Below are positions 1 through 6,897 of a stretch of DNA of 33,915 nucleotides, one piece after another. The stretch covers positions 1-33,915 of the forward strand of contig CASDPA010000023.1 of the NCBI GenBank assembly GCA_949282255.1. Reading direction: 5' to 3'. The position numbers and the translations under genes are program-made. Origin of the DNA: an uncultured Spirochaetales bacterium (GTDB lineage Bacteria; Spirochaetota; Spirochaetia; Sphaerochaetales; Sphaerochaetaceae). Below the pieces are notes generated by a model. That model saw nothing but the letters and a program-made list of their open reading frames with translations, had not been told where the DNA came from and searched no databases. Positions within the stretch are counted from its first letter, which is position 1. Every line of letters starts with the position of its first letter.

Positions 1-327
1 CTGGCTAAAATCCCCGTGAAGAATCCTTGGGAGATTTTTGCCTATCTGCCCTTTGGTGGCTGGAATGAATGTCCTAACACGCCGGAGTTAATGGCAGTTA
101 CGAAATATTGGTTTGAGCAACATGGGGCGATGCCCGCTGCTATGAGCCATGACGAATTGGAATTCCTACTTCCAGCTCCTGTTTCCGAGAAAGAGGCCAT
201 GTGGGTGGCGATGGAACTGTATGGCTTTTGCCCTGACGTGATTGACCAAGTGCAGGAGTATGGCACTGTGGGTGCTTTTGCCGATGTACTGAGGCAGTCT
301 ACTGTTTGGTATCTATGGTGGGATTAA
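1..327 (+). CDS. DUF4253-domain protein, 3' part only
   Basis: The reading frame is open from base 1 and its start lies outside the window. The visible ~108 residues look like the C-terminal part of DUF4253 proteins: a PWEIFAYLPFGGWNECP stretch, then MAVTKYWFEQHGA, then a tail ending VWYLWWD. The family is widespread in bacteria, often in accessory regions and next to polymorphic-toxin immunity genes, but its biochemical role is not established. A GTG at 16 could open a shorter frame, but the similarity continues upstream of it (LAKIPV), so I treat the gene as truncated by the window edge. The next recognisable feature is a decayed insertion sequence about 100 bases downstream. Confidence 0.75.
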   Translation: MAKIPVKNPWEIFAYLPFGGWNECPNTPELMAVTKYWFEQHGAMPAAMSHDELEFLLPAPVSEKEAMWVAMELYGFCPDVIDQVQEYGTVGAFADVLRQSTVWYLWWD

Positions 328-429
328 AGGAACTGTTAAAATGGCAATACAGTTGTATCTTCAAAGCAGAATGCAATTTCCAAGAGAGCTTGTAGAAAAA
401 AACTTGTAAAGTTTATTCGTGTAGGTGGC

Positions 430-770
430 GAGACGTGCAGCCACCGGAGCGGTGGGTTTAATACCCCGGTGCTTGCGCCGGGGAAGCCTGAACCCTAGAA
501 TTAGGGTGAAGGGCGGTGCCAGATGAAAGAAAAGAGCGGATACATACATTCAGTACACAACGTATCGAATCTCATATACCATTTCGTGTCGAGTGAGGGG
601 AAGAGCGGAAGTGAGAGCGTGATACGTCAATATGTAAAGAACCAGGGGAAGGAGAAGGAGTACAAACAGCTGTATCTCAACTTCCCCACACGAGAGGCGC
701 CGCTTTAGTAGGATACCGTGATGGCTCTGCCTCGCGGTGGTTCATTCAGGACTGAATTTCTGCTGAGGAT
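430..770 (+). mobile_element. Remnant of an IS200/IS605-type insertion sequence
   Basis: A decayed transposase frame (523-708) is flanked by small hairpins of the kind IS200/IS605 elements use as ends. On the left are CCACCG/CGGTGG at 441-455, CCCCGG/CCGGGG at 464-483 and CCCTA/TAGGG at 493-506. On the right is ATTCAG-GA-CTGAAT at 744-757, plus GAGGC (694-698) facing GCCTC (729-733). Elements of this family move as single strands, recognise such hairpins and make no target duplication, so the outer limits given are approximate. The copy cannot move on its own because the catalytic middle of the transposase is missing. It ends almost exactly where leader-repeat copy 1 begins. Confidence 0.65.
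523..708 (+). pseudogene. tnpA: Internally deleted IS200-family transposase (TnpA)
   Basis: The 61-residue frame joins two recognisable ends of an IS200 TnpA. The N-terminus (IHSVHNVSNLIYHFV) matches the family's opening strand. From about residue 30, SESVIRQYVKNQGKEKEYKQL matches the C-terminal helix, whose tyrosine is probably the nucleophile position. A full-length protein is about 140-155 residues. The missing part includes the HUH metal-binding motif, so no activity is expected. Both junction sides would read F-V-S in an intact protein, so deletion at a short internal homology is a reasonable inference. Confidence 0.7.
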
Positions 771-788
771 TTCTATGGTTTGCCAGTT

Positions 789-980
789 GGCTGGATGGTA
801 TGTCTTGGATGATAGAAGTGTCCTTTTTTTGATGCTATCCATGTCCCATAGATTGATATCACTGGTACGTTTTTGGGAAAAAATAGCTTATTCCTGACAT
901 AATATGGAAAATATGTAGAAAATAAGTACTTACAGGATAATAGGATATAAATGGGCTCAAAATGTCTTTTTGATTGCAAT
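789..980 (-). repeat. Leader repeat, copy 1 (pairs with 2269-2471)
   Basis: This stretch and 2269-2471 are direct copies of one sequence with scattered differences. Long identical blocks include a ~32-base block containing CTGACATAATATGG and ~23-base blocks around GATATCACTGGTACG and ATGGGCTCAAAATG. By analogy with copy 2, which sits just upstream of a minus-strand gene, it should be read on the minus strand. Here no gene follows: within a few bases the sequence turns into the insertion-sequence remnant. I read it as a leader whose gene was lost. A short frame in it (ending near 773) corresponds to the alternative GTG-started extension in copy 2. Confidence 0.7.
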
Positions 981-1015
981 ATAGGTGCGCTGCTTCATGC
1001 TTCGGGTGCCTCCTT

Positions 1016-1561
1016 TCACTTGATACGGTTTTGTCCGCTTTTCAGGTGTGCCTTGATGCTTTCGATTGTTTTAGGAACAGTCTGATTAGTTGTATCAATT
1101 ACATTTGCTTCGTATTTCCCTAAATCGCAGAACTGTTCCCACATGACTTCTACTAACTCGGTGTTAGTTTTCAAATCCAACTTCGACCGTTCCGCTGCGC
1201 GTCTCAGTGTTATTTCTCTGGAAGCTCGCAGCACAATGTAATGCACATCATATCCTTCGCGTGCTGCCCTCAGCCACGGCTCTAAAAACCACGGACCGAC
1301 AATCCCATCTACATACACATCGTAGCCGCCTCTGACAAATCGTTTTGCAGTCTCCAAAAACGCTTCAATCACCACACCGTTTTGTGCGTTTGACTCCGGC
1401 AAATGTGGAGGGATTGCACCTTTTTTGAGATAGTGAAAGAAATCATCTGTCCTAATACAAACGGACTTCTCCATATCCGATTCCATAGCCGTTTTATCAG
1501 CCACAGTGCTTTTACCCGTCCCGGGTGATCCGGTTATAATAGTGATTCTTCCGTGTGTCAT
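1016..1561 (-). CDS. P-loop kinase-like protein (AAA_33/zeta-like)
   Basis: This 181-residue protein has an early Walker A motif, GSPGTGKST (residues 11-19), after a hydrophobic strand. A TDDFFHYL segment near residue 38 fits a substrate-binding Asp, and an arginine-rich lid region follows (RASREITLRRAAERSK). This layout is that of small nucleotide or small-molecule kinases such as shikimate kinase, chloramphenicol phosphotransferase and zeta toxin. The substrate cannot be read from sequence. It starts with ATG at 1561, with AGAGG about 11 bases upstream. It lies 58 bases after the zinc-ribbon gene on the same strand, so the two may be cotranscribed. Leader copy 1 follows its stop. Confidence 0.7.
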   Translation of the reverse strand: MTHGRITIITGSPGTGKSTVADKTAMESDMEKSVCIRTDDFFHYLKKGAIPPHLPESNAQNGVVIEAFLETAKRFVRGGYDVYVDGIVGPWFLEPWLRAAREGYDVHYIVLRASREITLRRAAERSKLDLKTNTELVEVMWEQFCDLGKYEANVIDTTNQTVPKTIESIKAHLKSGQNRIK

Positions 1562-1619
1562 CTAATCAGCAACCTCTTGTTCCTGTTCAATCAATATTGT
1601 TCTTTACTATAATAAAGGC

Positions 1620-2249
1620 TTATTTTTTGTTTGGATTGATATTTCCTTTGGTTATAACGGTAACGGCAGTACCAACAACCATTACTGCGACGCCCAGCGT
1701 CGCTTTTCCAGCGTTTTTTATTTTCTGCGCCCGTTCGCTACGGCAGTGCTCGCAGTATTTATACTTGTACCCTTCCGGTAGCGGACGCTGACACTTTTTA
1801 TTTTTCAAAGTTTCTGGCTCATCTTTCTGTTCCTCCAAACACAGTGTAGGGCTATTGCTCGGCAACGCAAAGATTCGGTTCTCTATCTCGGGCAGCTTTT
1901 GCGTCCAATAATTTTCCGGTGACGGGTCAATCATGTCCAGCCTCTCAACGAATTCCTTTGTTTCAAGATAGGTTCTCTGGATGAACTTTGCGTAATACTC
2001 CAAACTTACCTTTGCCGCTTCGGTTTCTCCCATTTCCTGATATGCTATGGCTTCGGCAAGAGATACCATGTTTATGGCGCATAAGCTTTCTCGCAGTTCA
2101 TTCATCCGTGCATTTATCTTTTCAGGCGTTGCGCCGGATAAAATCTTGCCCCATGTAGACTCCGGCTGATTTTTAATAAACGCGGCATTTGCGCTTTGGC
2201 TCTGCATCAACAGATTGCGGCTGTTTTCGGCATCCGACACAAGCTGCAT
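1620..2249 (-). CDS. Zinc-ribbon/C-terminal membrane protein, unknown function
   Basis: The N-terminal ~140 residues are charged and probably helical (a STWGKILSGATPEKINARMNEL region). A small cysteine cluster with CEHC near the end (PEGYKYKYCEHCRSERAQK) precedes one hydrophobic segment (GVAVMVVGTAVTVI) and a short basic tail. I do not know a function. The frame extends to a GTG at 2342, but that extension lies largely within the repeated leader. An AAGGA sequence sits 9-10 bases before ATG 2249, so I take 2249 as start (209 residues); ATG 2258 is a further option. It is the first gene of a minus-strand pair with the P-loop kinase. Confidence 0.6.
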   Translation of the reverse strand: MQLVSDAENSRNLLMQSQSANAAFIKNQPESTWGKILSGATPEKINARMNELRESLCAINMVSLAEAIAYQEMGETEAAKVSLEYYAKFIQRTYLETKEFVERLDMIDPSPENYWTQKLPEIENRIFALPSNSPTLCLEEQKDEPETLKNKKCQRPLPEGYKYKYCEHCRSERAQKIKNAGKATLGVAVMVVGTAVTVITKGNINPNKK

Positions 2250-2268
2250 GAGAGCCATTTCCTTTTGA

Positions 2269-2471
2269 CTGGATGTTATGTCTTGGAAAGTGTAAATGTT
2301 CTTTTTTGATGATGATATCCATGTTCCCTCGATTGATATCACTGGTACGTTTTTGGTACGTTTTTAGAAAAAAATAGCTTATTTCTGACATAATATGGAA
2401 AATATGTAGAAAATAAATGCTTACAGAATAATAGGATAAAAATGGGCTCAAAATGTCTTTTTATGTTGCAT
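2269..2471 (-). repeat. Leader repeat, copy 2, upstream of the zinc-ribbon gene
   Basis: This is the second copy of the ~190-bp repeat at 789-980, in the same orientation. It differs from copy 1 by an 11-base tandem duplication (GGTACGTTTTT twice, about 2344-2365) and scattered substitutions. The similarity stops about 20 bases before the proposed start of the downstream gene, so the conserved unit is a 5' leader rather than coding sequence. I found no clear -35/-10 pair in it; TATTAT on the minus strand is the best -10 candidate. Confidence 0.7.
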
Positions 2472-2583
2472 TATGTTATTTTTTCTTATTGCATAGGAAT
2501 AAAAACATACAATGACAAAAATGGAACCCTGTTTCAAAATACATTAATATTGCTTTATAGTACAAGTAATTACCTTTTCTTTC

Positions 2584-2612
2584 TTGTCTATATCCATCCT
2601 TCATGATAAGAT
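2584..2612 (+). promoter_or_regulatory. Probable ppdK promoter (extended -10)
   Basis: TTGTCT (2584-2589), a 17-base spacer, then TAAGAT (2607-2612) preceded by TGA, an extended -10 pattern. Transcription would start near 2619, leaving a ~25-base leader with GAGG about 8 bases before the ATG. Confidence 0.6.
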
Positions 2613-2644
2613 GATTTGGATATAAAAGCTTTTGAGGTTTTTAA

Positions 2645-5353
2645 ATGAGTAAAACAGAAAAAAAGAAGTATGTGTATTTTTTTGGCGCTGGCAGTGCAGA
2701 AGGCAGCGCCGATATGAAAGCTCTTCTCGGAGGCAAGGGTGCCAATCTTGCCGATATGACCAGCATCGGACTTCCGGTACCTCCCGGATTCACGATCACG
2801 ACAGAGGCATGTGCATATTTTGACGCACATAACGGTGCTTACCCCGAAGGTATGCGGGACCAAGTGCTGGATAATCTTAAAAAACTTGAGAAAATGCAGG
2901 GAGCAAAACTCGGAGACAGGAAGAATCCGTTGCTTGTGTCCGTAAGAAGCGGTGCGGCCCAGAGTATGCCGGGTATGATGGATACCGTTTTGAATCTTGG
3001 TCTCAATCCAGATTCCCTTCAGGCCCTGATTGATAAGACCGGTAACGAGCGATTTGCCTGGGACAGCTATCGGAGATTCATTCAGATGTTCGGCGATGTT
3101 GTAATGGGAGTACCTCATTCAAAATTCGAATATGCGCTCCAGTCTGTAAAGGATGAGAACGGAAAACATTTTGATACCGAGCTTGATGTTGATAATCTTA
3201 AGGAAGTTATCAAGCGCTATAAGATCATCTACAAAAAGAGTACAGGCGAAGATTTCCCCACAGATCCTGAATATCAACTTTTCAAGACAATAGATGCGGT
3301 TTTCAGAAGCTGGAATAATGAAAGGGCGATCAAATACAGGCTCATGAATGACATTCGTGGGCTCCTTGGAACAGCTGTAAACGTCCAGTGCATGGTTTTT
3401 GGCAACATGGGCGATACAAGCGGAACAGGTGTTGCCTTTACCCGTGACCCCTCAACCGGTGAAAACGAGTTCTATGGTGAGTATTTGATGAATGCCCAGG
3501 GCGAGGATGTTGTTGCAGGAATCAGAACCCCTCAGACAATAGACACTCTCCGACAGGTCAATCCACAGGTCTATGAGCAGCTTTGCACAATCAGGACCAC
3601 GCTTGAGAAGCATTATAGAGATATGCAGGATCTTGAATTCACCATTCAGGAAGGCAAGCTTTACATGCTTCAGACCAGAAATGGTAAGAGGACGATTTTC
3701 AGCTGGCTCAGAAGCCAGGTCGAGATGGTGGAAGAGGGCTTGATTGATAAGAAGACCGCAGTAAGCAGGGTCCCTGCAGGCGAGTTCAATAAGCTCTTTG
3801 CCCCGATTCTTGACAACAAGGTCATCCGTGATCTCGGATGTAAGGAAGCCACGCATGGTCTCAATGCCAGTCCGGGAGGAGCCTGCGGTCAGATTTATTT
3901 CACTGCTAAGGAAGCGGAAGAAGCAGCTGCAGAAGGAAAGGATGTTCTTCTTGTTAGAGTTGAAACAAGCCCTGAGGACATCGGAGGAATGGCGGTTTCG
4001 CGAGGAATCGTCACTTGTCGCGGAGGCATGACCAGCCATGCTGCGGTTGTTGCCCGTGGAATGGGATGCCCCTGTGTCAGCGGCTGCGGTGAAATACATG
4101 TGGATGAGATAAAGAAGACTCTTGAAGTTGGAGGTATTCTTCTCAATGAAGGGGATTACATGTCCATCGACGGATTCACCGGTGCTGTATATGCTCAGAA
4201 GATTCCTGTAAAGCCAAGCGAAATCATGCAGGTTCTTGAGGGTTCGATGAGGGAATCTGAGTCCAAGCTCTTCCAGAATTATAAGAAATTCATGACATAT
4301 GTCGATGAAATAAAGACAATGGGTGTAAGGACTAATGCTGATACTCCTGCAGATGCCCGCCATGCTGTTCAGCTTGGTGCCGAAGGTGTTGGACTTTGCA
4401 GGACCGAACACATGTTCTTTGGTGGCCAGAGAATCATCTCGATGAGAAAGATGATCCTTGCAAACAACACAAAGGAACGTGAAGTTGCACTTGCAGAGCT
4501 TCTTCCGATGCAGAGAAGCGATTTTGCAGGAATATTCAAGGAACTCGGCGGCCTTCCTGTCACAATCAGGCTTCTCGATCCTCCTCTTCATGAGTTTTTG
4601 CCGAACGATCATACTTCGCGTCATGAGATGGCGCTTCAGCTTGGAATTTCTGCAGAGGAGATTGCACAGAAGATCAACAGCTTGCATGAATTCAATCCTA
4701 TGCTTGGTTTCCGAGGTTGCCGTCTTGCCATAATCTATCCTGAGATTCTGGAGATGCAGGTCAGGGCGATAATCGAGGCTGCAATCGACGTAAAGAGGCA
4801 GGGAGTGGATGTGCATCCTGAAATCATGATTCCTCTTGTAGGAATTTGGAAGGAGTTCCATTACTGCAAGGAGAAGGCTGAAGCCGTCATTGACAGGGTG
4901 TTCGAGGAACAGCATATGAAGGTAGAGTACAAGATCGGAACGATGATCGAAGTTCCTCGTGCCGCCATAACAGCTGATGAGATTGCAAGAGAAGCGGAGT
5001 TCTTCAGCTTCGGAACAAACGATCTGACACAGATGACATGCGGCTTCTCCCGCGATGACGCTGCATCTTTCTTAGGTCATTACGTGGGCGATCCCGACAA
5101 GCAGTTCTATGATTACGATCCGTTTGCGACAATAGATTTCGATGGCGTTGGAAAGCTTGTCAAGATGGCAGCCGAACTTGGCAGATCCTCCCGCCCGGAC
5201 ATTAAGCTTGGAATTTGCGGTGAGCATGGTGGAGATCCAAAGACAATTGCTTTCTGTCAGCAGGTAGGTCTCAATTACGTATCTTGTTCTCCGTTCAGAG
5301 TTCCTATCGCCCGTCTTGCTGCTGCTCAGGCAGCTATCGCGGGAGATAAGTAA
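2645..5353 (+). CDS. ppdK: Pyruvate, phosphate dikinase
   Basis: PPDK interconverts pyruvate + ATP + Pi and phosphoenolpyruvate + AMP + PPi; in anaerobes it often serves glycolysis or PEP supply. The 902 residues match the usual ~875-900. Visible in order are the N-terminal ATP-grasp domain (LLGGKGANLADM, SVRSGAAQSMPGMMDTVLNLG), the swivelling phosphohistidine domain with GGMTSHAAVVARGMGCPCVSG and catalytic His465, and the C-terminal TIM barrel with GLCRTEHMFF, FSFGTNDLTQ and GICGEHGGDP, whose Cys858 is the expected acid/base. Nothing is missing. The gene has its own promoter and a strong terminator, so it is probably monocistronic. Long open frames on the opposite strand are shadows. Confidence 0.97.
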   Translation: MSKTEKKKYVYFFGAGSAEGSADMKALLGGKGANLADMTSIGLPVPPGFTITTEACAYFDAHNGAYPEGMRDQVLDNLKKLEKMQGAKLGDRKNPLLVSVRSGAAQSMPGMMDTVLNLGLNPDSLQALIDKTGNERFAWDSYRRFIQMFGDVVMGVPHSKFEYALQSVKDENGKHFDTELDVDNLKEVIKRYKIIYKKSTGEDFPTDPEYQLFKTIDAVFRSWNNERAIKYRLMNDIRGLLGTAVNVQCMVFGNMGDTSGTGVAFTRDPSTGENEFYGEYLMNAQGEDVVAGIRTPQTIDTLRQVNPQVYEQLCTIRTTLEKHYRDMQDLEFTIQEGKLYMLQTRNGKRTIFSWLRSQVEMVEEGLIDKKTAVSRVPAGEFNKLFAPILDNKVIRDLGCKEATHGLNASPGGACGQIYFTAKEAEEAAAEGKDVLLVRVETSPEDIGGMAVSRGIVTCRGGMTSHAAVVARGMGCPCVSGCGEIHVDEIKKTLEVGGILLNEGDYMSIDGFTGAVYAQKIPVKPSEIMQVLEGSMRESESKLFQNYKKFMTYVDEIKTMGVRTNADTPADARHAVQLGAEGVGLCRTEHMFFGGQRIISMRKMILANNTKEREVALAELLPMQRSDFAGIFKELGGLPVTIRLLDPPLHEFLPNDHTSRHEMALQLGISAEEIAQKINSLHEFNPMLGFRGCRLAIIYPEILEMQVRAIIEAAIDVKRQGVDVHPEIMIPLVGIWKEFHYCKEKAEAVIDRVFEEQHMKVEYKIGTMIEVPRAAITADEIAREAEFFSFGTNDLTQMTCGFSRDDAASFLGHYVGDPDKQFYDYDPFATIDFDGVGKLVKMAAELGRSSRPDIKLGICGEHGGDPKTIAFCQQVGLNYVSCSPFRVPIARLAAAQAAIAGDK

Positions 5354-5378
5354 TCTTCAGGGTTTCTGAAAAAAAATG

Positions 5379-5411
5379 CAGCATGGTCCTAGCTGGCCAT
5401 GCTGTTTTTTT
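5379..5411 (+). terminator. Intrinsic terminator after ppdK
   Basis: CAGCATGG (5379-5386) pairs with CCATGCTG (5397-5404), followed by seven T. A run of A precedes the stem, so it could also work on the opposite strand. Confidence 0.9.
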
Positions 5412-5487
5412 GCATCTTGTTCAATCATCATTCCAAGATAATTACTAATACTTGTTGTTTATTGTTTTGGATGAATATTTATGATAC

Positions 5488-5516
5488 TTTTCAAAGCTAT
5501 TTCCATATTGTAGTAT
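5488..5516 (+). promoter_or_regulatory. Possible promoter of the DUF368 gene
   Basis: TTTTCA (5488-5493), 17 bases, TAGTAT (5511-5516). Each hexamer matches 4 of 6 consensus bases. Transcription would begin at about 5523, directly at the ATG (5524), and there is no Shine-Dalgarno sequence, so the message may be leaderless. Confidence 0.35.
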
Positions 5517-5523
5517 TTTGTTC

Positions 5524-6348
5524 ATGTTTAAAACGGTGGTAAAGGCTTTTGTTGTTGGATCTTCAATGATGGTTCCAGGTGTTTCTGGTGGATCGATGGC
5601 AATGATTTTAGGAATATACGACAGGCTGATCGATGCTGTGCCTGATTTGTTTGTAAAAAGCAAAAGAGCTGAAGCATTCAAGTTTCTTGCTGTATTCACA
5701 TTGTCAGCTCTTTTAGGAATCATTCTTGTTGCAAAACCTTTGGAGATGCTTATAACCCGCTATTCTCTGCAGATGAGTTATCTGTTTCTTGGAGCTGTGC
5801 TGGGTACAATACCGATGATGGTGAAGAAGGCAGGCAGCAAAGGATTCGATTTTATTTCACTTTTTTGGATTCTGCTGGGTGCAATAGTCGTTTTTTCAAT
5901 CGCATATATTCCTGAAGGACTTTTTCCCACAGAAGGGTCTTCGTCCATTTCAGGACTGCTTTTCCAGTTTCTTGGAGGAGTGCTTGTTTCAATAGGACTT
6001 GTACTGCCTGGAATATCCACAAGTTATCTATTGCTTGTGTTGGGGCTGTATGAGCCTATAATCAAAGCCCTCGACAGCTATGATTTCTTATTTTTGCTTC
6101 CTATTTCAATAGGTCTTATCGTCGGTATTTTAGCTCTTACAAAGCTTTTGCAGCTTGCGATGAGCAAGTATCCCAAGCCGTCATTTATGATGATTCTTGG
6201 CTTTTTGCTTGCCTCATTGAAAGAGATATATTCCGGATTTCCTTCCGGATTGATGATTTTACTCTGTCTGTTGCTGTTATCTGCAGGTTTCTATGTTGTA
6301 TACATGCTTTCAAAAGTGGAGGAGCAAGCAGATGCAAAAACACAGTAA
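5524..6348 (+). CDS. DUF368 family polytopic membrane protein
   Basis: This ~274-residue inner-membrane protein opens with the DUF368 signature: a short basic segment followed by MMVPGVSGGSMAMILGIYDRLI. A second related block near the middle (GLVLPGISTSYLLLVLGLYEPI) suggests an internal duplication of the PGxS motif, as is usual in this family. About eight hydrophobic segments are visible. DUF368 and related (DedA-like/PopT) proteins have been linked to recycling of undecaprenyl phosphate across the membrane; whether that applies here is inference. The ATG at 5524 is preferred over a TTG two codons upstream, but neither has a Shine-Dalgarno sequence. Confidence 0.88.
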   Translation: MFKTVVKAFVVGSSMMVPGVSGGSMAMILGIYDRLIDAVPDLFVKSKRAEAFKFLAVFTLSALLGIILVAKPLEMLITRYSLQMSYLFLGAVLGTIPMMVKKAGSKGFDFISLFWILLGAIVVFSIAYIPEGLFPTEGSSSISGLLFQFLGGVLVSIGLVLPGISTSYLLLVLGLYEPIIKALDSYDFLFLLPISIGLIVGILALTKLLQLAMSKYPKPSFMMILGFLLASLKEIYSGFPSGLMILLCLLLLSAGFYVVYMLSKVEEQADAKTQ

Positions 6349-6403
6349 TGGTTTTGTCCCCGTTTCCACATTATCATATAAGATAAAATCATTTTGTTCC
6401 CAC

Positions 6404-6432
6404 TAGACATTTTCCATTATTAACGGTATAAA
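6404..6432 (+). promoter_or_regulatory. Probable tRNA-Thr promoter
   Basis: TAGACA (6404-6409), 17 bases, TATAAA (6427-6432). The expected start is near 6439, about 33 bases before the tRNA. Confidence 0.6.
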
Positions 6433-6440
6433 GAATCCAT

Positions 6441-6468
6441 CCGTTATATGGTTTGAAACGGTTTTTTT
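6441..6468 (+). terminator. Weak terminator-like hairpin in the tRNA-Thr leader
   Basis: CCGTT (6441-6445) pairs with AACGG (6457-6461), then seven T. The stem is only five pairs. An alternative pairing uses AACGG at 6422-6426 with the same CCGTT. It could terminate upstream transcription or be incidental. Confidence 0.35.
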
Positions 6469-6471
6469 ATT

Positions 6472-6543
6472 GCCAAAGTAGCTCAGTGGTAGAGCAGCTC
6501 ACTCGTAATGAGCAGGTCGCGGGTTCAATTCCCATCTTTGGCT
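6472..6543 (+). tRNA. tRNA-Thr (anticodon CGT)
   Basis: The full cloverleaf is visible. The acceptor arm is GCCAAAG/CTTTGGC with discriminator T. The anticodon stem GCTCA/TGAGC encloses loop CTCGTAA, giving anticodon CGT. The T-loop is TTCAATT. CCA is not encoded and must be added afterwards. A promoter lies upstream and a terminator downstream. Confidence 0.95.
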
Positions 6544-6568
6544 TAGGTTTTTAGATTTTTATCCGGAC

Positions 6569-6593
6569 GGCCGCATTTGATTGCGGTCTTTTT
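6569..6593 (+). terminator. Terminator after tRNA-Thr
   Basis: GGCCGCA (6569-6575) pairs with TGCGGTC (6582-6588, one G-T pair), followed by five T. Confidence 0.75.
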
Positions 6594-6606
6594 GTATAAA
6601 ATAGTG

Positions 6607-6635
6607 TTGACCCGGAGCCTTTTGAATAATAATTT
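6607..6635 (+). promoter_or_regulatory. Probable promoter of the small gene-tsaD pair
   Basis: TTGACC (6607-6612), 17 bases, TAATTT (6630-6635). A perfect AGGAGG follows at 6644-6649, five bases before the GTG start at 6655. Confidence 0.5.
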
Positions 6636-6654
6636 CTTTAGATAGGAGGACGTT

Positions 6655-6897
6655 GTGAGCAAATATGATTTGAATAATATCCTTTCCCATGAGACGCCTT
6701 CCGTCGTTTTACGGATCGATTCCGGAGAAAAAGCTTCAAACAAGGCGGTTCAGGTGGGATTGTCTTGGACAAACGAGGTTTATGATTATATCTTCTCGAG
6801 CAAGATGAGTGCGGAAAACATTGAGAAATTCCTTGAGGATTCTTCGACTGCTTCCTACGAGGCCTTTGTCTTCAATCAGATGAGGAAGAGCTTATGA
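6655..6897 (+). CDS. Small conserved-looking protein of unknown function, cotranscribed with tsaD
   Basis: This 80-residue soluble protein starts with GTG at 6655, five bases after a perfect AGGAGG. I do not recognise a family. It has no membrane segment, no cysteines and a mixed charge pattern, with helices likely in the second half (SAENIEKFLEDSS). Its stop overlaps the tsaD start (ATGA at 6894-6897), so the two are probably translationally coupled. Being paired with the tRNA t6A enzyme suggests, but does not prove, a role near translation. Confidence 0.75.
   Translation: MSKYDLNNILSHETPSVVLRIDSGEKASNKAVQVGLSWTNEVYDYIFSSKMSAENIEKFLEDSSTASYEAFVFNQMRKSL

Noticed and set aside
773-979. 68-codon minus-strand frame in leader copy 1
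   Set aside because: It does not keep the frame of the corresponding region in copy 2; the conserved unit behaves as a non-coding leader.
789-2471. Integron cassettes with attC sites as an explanation for the repeated leaders
   Set aside because: I could not find paired core-site motifs of the GTTRRRY type or the long imperfect palindrome expected of attC in the repeat.
3452-4915. 487-codon open frame on the minus strand inside ppdK
   Set aside because: It lies wholly antisense to a clearly conserved enzyme, shows no family features and has no ribosome site; it follows from the codon pattern of ppdK.
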